Part shown: piece after piece, positions 60,924 through 64,000 of the stretch
How positions within the stretch are numbered: position 1 is the stretch's first letter
Layout of the letters: each line of letters opens with the position of its first letter
Assembly: GCA_966212235.1 (NCBI GenBank)
Contig: CBIHPP010000002.1
Span: 620,001-684,000, forward strand
Source of the DNA: Niastella sp966212235
GTDB taxonomy: Bacteria > Bacteroidota > Bacteroidia > Chitinophagales > Chitinophagaceae
DNA length: 64,000 nt
Reading direction: 5' to 3'
Translations under genes and position numbers: made by a program
Notes under the pieces: model-generated
The model's input: the letters and a program-made list of their open reading frames with translations, nothing else
Databases searched by the model: none
What the model was told of the DNA's origin: nothing

Positions 60924-62289
60924 AAACGGAAGGATCATTACTGCCGATGCAGATTTTACTGCCGATATTTTTGTGGTGGATGAAACCATACAGGCTATTG
61001 GAAAAAACCTGGGGGTGCAAGCCGATACGGAAATAGATGCTACAGGCAAACTGGTATTCCCGGGCGGTATCGATCCGCACGTGCACCTCGATATGCCTTT
61101 CATGGGAACCTTTTCCAGTGATAATTATGAAACGGGTACGCGGGCTGCTTTATTTGGCGGCACTACCATGGTCATTGATTTTATTCTGCAAAAACAGGGA
61201 AACTCGTTGCAGTCGGCATTAGATGAATGGCGGTCGAGATCTGATAATAACTGTGTTGGCGATTATAGTTTTCATATGGCAGTCACCGATTTTAACGACA
61301 ACACCCGCACTGAAATAAAAAAGATGATAGAGCAGGAAGGCATCACTTCCTTTAAAACCTTTATGGCTTATAAAGGTGCGCTCATGATCGATGACCGGCA
61401 AATGATAGGTTTGATGGAAGAAGTAAAACAACATGGCGGTCTTATAAATGTGCATGCCACCAATGGTGATATGATCGATTACCTGGTAGCCAAACACCGA
61501 GCGGAAAAGAAATTGTCTCCTTTGTATCATTACCTGTCACAGCCGGAAATAACCGAAGCGGAAGCCTCGGAACGTTTTGCCGATATGACCTATTATACCG
61601 GCTGTCCCGGATACATTGTTCACTTAACCTGCGAAGGTGCCCTGAATGCAGTTCGCAATGCCACGCGCCGCAATCAAAAAGTATTTGTTGAAACCTGCAT
61701 CCAGTATTTAATCCTGGATGCTACTTTATATGAAAAAGATTTTGAAGGAGCGAAGTGGGTTATGAGCCCGCCATTGCGCCAACCAAAAGATCAGGTTACC
61801 TTATGGGCAGGCATCAACCAGGGACTCGTACAGGTAGTGGCGACGGATCATTGTCCGTTTAAATGGGAGCAAAAGCTCATGGGTAAAGAAGATTTTTCAA
61901 AGATCCCGAACGGGCATCCCGCCATTGAGAACCGGATGGAATTGCTTTACAGTGAAGGCGTACACCAGGGCAAGATCAGTTTGAATAAATATGTGGAAGT
62001 AGCCTGTACCAACCCTGCAAAGATATTTGGAATGTTCCCCCGAAAAGGAACGCTGGCCCCGGGCAGTGATGCAGACATTGTGATCTTTGATCCCAACGAA
62101 AAACATACGCTTTCGGCAACCACCCATCATATGAATGTAGATTACTCGGCTTACGAAGGATGGCCGGTAACCGGCAAAGTAAAAACGGTGATCTTACGCG
62201 GACAGGTCGCGATCGATAATGGCAGGTGCCTGATAGAGAAGGGTTATGGGAAGTTCATCAAAAGAAATAAAGTTGAAGGGAAAATATAA
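60907..62289 (+). CDS. hydA: Dihydropyrimidinase
   Basis: Zinc-dependent cyclic amidohydrolase of 460 residues that opens dihydrouracil or dihydrothymine to the N-carbamoyl beta-amino acid. DPHVHLDMPFMGTFSSDNYE (two His), SFKTFMAYKGALMI with the carbamylated Lys near 153, NVHATNGDMID, IVHLTCEGAL and VATDHCPF with the Asp are in place. It is second in the NCS1-hydA-ureidopropionase-preT run. Confidence 0.92.
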   Translation: MSLLIKNGRIITADADFTADIFVVDETIQAIGKNLGVQADTEIDATGKLVFPGGIDPHVHLDMPFMGTFSSDNYETGTRAALFGGTTMVIDFILQKQGNSLQSALDEWRSRSDNNCVGDYSFHMAVTDFNDNTRTEIKKMIEQEGITSFKTFMAYKGALMIDDRQMIGLMEEVKQHGGLINVHATNGDMIDYLVAKHRAEKKLSPLYHYLSQPEITEAEASERFADMTYYTGCPGYIVHLTCEGALNAVRNATRRNQKVFVETCIQYLILDATLYEKDFEGAKWVMSPPLRQPKDQVTLWAGINQGLVQVVATDHCPFKWEQKLMGKEDFSKIPNGHPAIENRMELLYSEGVHQGKISLNKYVEVACTNPAKIFGMFPRKGTLAPGSDADIVIFDPNEKHTLSATTHHMNVDYSAYEGWPVTGKVKTVILRGQVAIDNGRCLIEKGYGKFIKRNKVEGKI

Positions 62290-62290
62290 G

Positions 62291-62330
62291 CAACACCACA
62301 AACAACAAACTTCAAACAACAAACCAAACT
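62291..62330. repeat. Heptamer array before the ureidopropionase gene
   Basis: Units CAACACC, ACAAACA, ACAAACT, TCAAACA and ACAAACC run from 62291 and the last partial unit ends at the ATG at 62331. It replaces any visible ribosome-binding site. Confidence 0.55.
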
Positions 62331-63197
62331 ATGGCAAGAATTATCAAATCCGGATTAATACAAATGAGTTTGCCGAAGACAGAAGGAGAGGGGACTATAG
62401 AAGAGATCAAGGAAGCAATGGTGCAAAAGCATATTCCATATATAGAAAAAGCAGGGGAACAAGGCGTGCAGATATTATGCCTGCAGGAGATCTTCAATAC
62501 ACCGTATTTCTGTCCGGGTCAGGACAGGGCCTGGTATGAATCGGCAGAAACAGTACCGGGGCCAACCACAGAACGCATGGCGGCTTACGCCAAAAAATAT
62601 AACATGGTGATGATCGTACCGGTGTATGAAAAAGAACAGGCCGGTGTTTTATATAATACCGCCGCGGTGATCGATGCAGATGGAACATACCTTGGTAAGT
62701 ATCGCAAGAATCACATTCCGCACACGTCCGGTTTTTGGGAAAAGTTTTTCTTTAAACCAGGTAACCTGGGTTATCCGGTTTTTCAAACGCGGTATGCAAA
62801 AGTAGGTGTGTATATCTGTTATGACCGGCATTTCCCCGATGGCGCCAGGGTGCTGGGGTTGAATGGCGCAGAGATCGTGTACAATCCTTCTGCTACCGTA
62901 GCTGGATTATCGCAATACCTGTGGAAGCTGGAACAGCCGGCACATGCCGCTGCCAATGGTTATTTCATGGGCTGCATTAACCGGGTAGGACAGGAGAAGC
63001 CCTGGAACCTGGGTAAGTTTTATGGCTCATCGTATTTTGTTGATCCGCGCGGACAGATCTTTGCCATTGCTTCAGAAGATAAAGATGAGTTACTGGTATC
63101 CGAATTTGATTTGGATATGATAGAAGAGGTAAGAAGCGTATGGCAGTTTTACAGGGACAGAAGACCGGAAACATATGGGAAATTGACAGAACTGTAA
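62331..63197 (+). CDS. Beta-ureidopropionase (nitrilase superfamily)
   Basis: A 288-residue carbon-nitrogen hydrolase that splits N-carbamoyl-beta-alanine into beta-alanine, CO2 and ammonia. The Glu-Lys-Cys triad is visible: Glu in CLQEIFNTPYFC (about 53), Lys in GKYRKNHIPH (about 124) and Cys in VYICYDRHFPDG (about 163). GFWEKFFFKPGNLGYPVF is typical of this subfamily. An agmatine-type N-carbamoylputrescine amidase is the alternative, but the dihydropyrimidinase immediately upstream makes the pyrimidine role likely. Confidence 0.9.
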   Translation: MARIIKSGLIQMSLPKTEGEGTIEEIKEAMVQKHIPYIEKAGEQGVQILCLQEIFNTPYFCPGQDRAWYESAETVPGPTTERMAAYAKKYNMVMIVPVYEKEQAGVLYNTAAVIDADGTYLGKYRKNHIPHTSGFWEKFFFKPGNLGYPVFQTRYAKVGVYICYDRHFPDGARVLGLNGAEIVYNPSATVAGLSQYLWKLEQPAHAAANGYFMGCINRVGQEKPWNLGKFYGSSYFVDPRGQIFAIASEDKDELLVSEFDLDMIEEVRSVWQFYRDRRPETYGKLTEL

Positions 63198-63236
63198 ATA
63201 CTAACGTGACAAAAGCACTAATATCAAATTGAATTA

Positions 63237-64000
63237 ATGGCAATAAAAAATAACCGGTTAACGGCTGAACAATACGAACAGAACTTCAGCGACATTCATC
63301 CGCCATTCGACAGCAGGGAATCGGCGTTGGTGGAAGCCAATCGTTGCCTGTTCTGTTATGATGCGCCCTGTACCAAGAGTTGTCCCACCGAGATCAACAT
63401 TCCTAAATTCATAAAACAGATCAGTACCGATAATGTAAAAGGATCGGCCCATACCATTTTTGTTTCCAACATCATGGGTGCGGGTTGCTCCCGGGTTTGT
63501 CCGGTTGAGAAATTATGCGAAGGCGCCTGTGTATTTAACTTGTTGGAAGAACCGCCTATACCCATTGCCCGTTTGCAACGCTATGCTACCGAACAGGCCA
63601 TGGAAAAAAAGTGGAAGCTGTTTGAACGCAAACCGGCTACCGGAAAGAAAGTAGCGATTGTAGGGGCTGGCCCTGCCGGCCTGAGTTGTGCGCATGTGTT
63701 AAGTCGTGAAGGCGTTGATGTAACCATTTATGAAAAAGAAAGCAAAGGCGGTGGTTTAATGACTTATGGTATTGCGGCCTACAAGGTAACACCGCAGTTT
63801 TGTGAAGATGAAGTGAATTACATTACTTCCCTGGGCGGTATCCATATAAAATACAACATGGAGCTGGGTAAAAATATTAAGCTGGCCGATCTTCAACATA
63901 ATTACGATGCCGTTTACCTGGGGTTCGGGGTAGGACTGGCGCGACAACTGGACATACCAGGTGAAGAACTGGAAGGCGTGGTTGATGCCATCCGGTTTAT
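63237..64000 (+). CDS. preT: Dihydropyrimidine dehydrogenase subunit PreT (partial)
   Basis: The first 254 codons of an NAD-dependent dihydropyrimidine dehydrogenase small subunit of the glutamate-synthase-beta type; the window ends inside the gene. The N-terminal 4Fe-4S region is intact (CLFCYDAPCTKSCPTEINI and GAGCSRVCPVEKLCEGACV) and the FAD motif VAIVGAGPAGLSCAHVL (about 139) follows, then GGGLMTYGIAAYKV. It supplies the first step, reduction of uracil and thymine. A PreA subunit gene is expected next, beyond the edge. Confidence 0.88.
   Translation, partial: MAIKNNRLTAEQYEQNFSDIHPPFDSRESALVEANRCLFCYDAPCTKSCPTEINIPKFIKQISTDNVKGSAHTIFVSNIMGAGCSRVCPVEKLCEGACVFNLLEEPPIPIARLQRYATEQAMEKKWKLFERKPATGKKVAIVGAGPAGLSCAHVLSREGVDVTIYEKESKGGGLMTYGIAAYKVTPQFCEDEVNYITSLGGIHIKYNMELGKNIKLADLQHNYDAVYLGFGVGLARQLDIPGEELEGVVDAIRF

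Overview
The window reads as a chromosomal segment of a Bacteroidota bacterium, most likely a member of the Chitinophagaceae (Niastella/Chitinophaga type). The signs are a SusC/SusD outer-membrane pair with a FecR-type anti-sigma factor, two proteins with type IX secretion (T9SS) sorting domains, DUF3810, DUF2911 and DUF6934 family proteins, several TAnnTTTG-like -7 promoter boxes, and few obvious Shine-Dalgarno sequences. No rRNA, tRNA, CRISPR array, prophage or intact insertion sequence was seen.

Left part (1 to about 10 kb): an intergenic stretch with a degenerate 41/21-bp periodicity, a lipoprotein gamma-glutamyltransferase, a secreted M14 metallopeptidase, and a co-directional group of a secreted PIG-L/LmbE deacetylase, two tiny membrane proteins and a sodium:solute symporter. 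This group looks like a deacetylate-and-import unit.

Middle part (10 to 28.7 kb): a MarR-GNAT fusion, a DUF2911/TPR protein, an ECF sigma factor with a membrane anti-sigma/TonB-like partner, two tandem T9SS-sorted paralogs with an unusual cytosolic Cys-containing head, and housekeeping genes (xerD, YkgJ-type cysteine-cluster protein, YraN, manA, SNF2 helicase, rnhA, acyl-CoA carboxyltransferase, DUF3810, dcd, Sfp-type phosphopantetheinyl transferase).

28.7 to 37.4 kb: FecR, SusC and SusD genes with no sigma factor directly upstream, a small secreted protein on the opposite strand, a 1-kb gene-poor gap, and an ECF sigma factor.

37.5 to 64 kb is a large nitrogen-salvage island. Xanthine dehydrogenase (xdhA, xdhB, xdhC) makes urate; uricase, HIU hydrolase and OHCU decarboxylase make (S)-allantoin; allantoinase, allantoate amidohydrolase and ureidoglycine aminohydrolase take it to ureidoglycolate. 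A full urease operon (ureABCEFGD plus a nickel-permease-like gene) would use the urea. The missing step from ureidoglycolate to glyoxylate and beyond coincides with a DUF6986 TIM-barrel lyase-like gene at the end of the allantoin operon. A reductive pyrimidine pathway follows: NCS1 transporter, dihydropyrimidinase, beta-ureidopropionase, beta-alanine aminotransferase, (methyl)malonate-semialdehyde dehydrogenase, and a dihydropyrimidine dehydrogenase PreT subunit cut by the right edge. An Lrp/AsnC regulator sits between the xdh genes and the pyrimidine genes.

Points that deserve attention: ureC is split by a one-base loss in a run of seven C's just after a nickel-ligand His; the DUF6986 gene fits a gap in the purine route; a DUF6934 gene and a small partner form a possibly leaderless two-gene unit between the urease and xdh operons; and several intergenic regions carry degenerate tandem arrays with unit lengths of 7, 8, 11, 21 and 41 bp.
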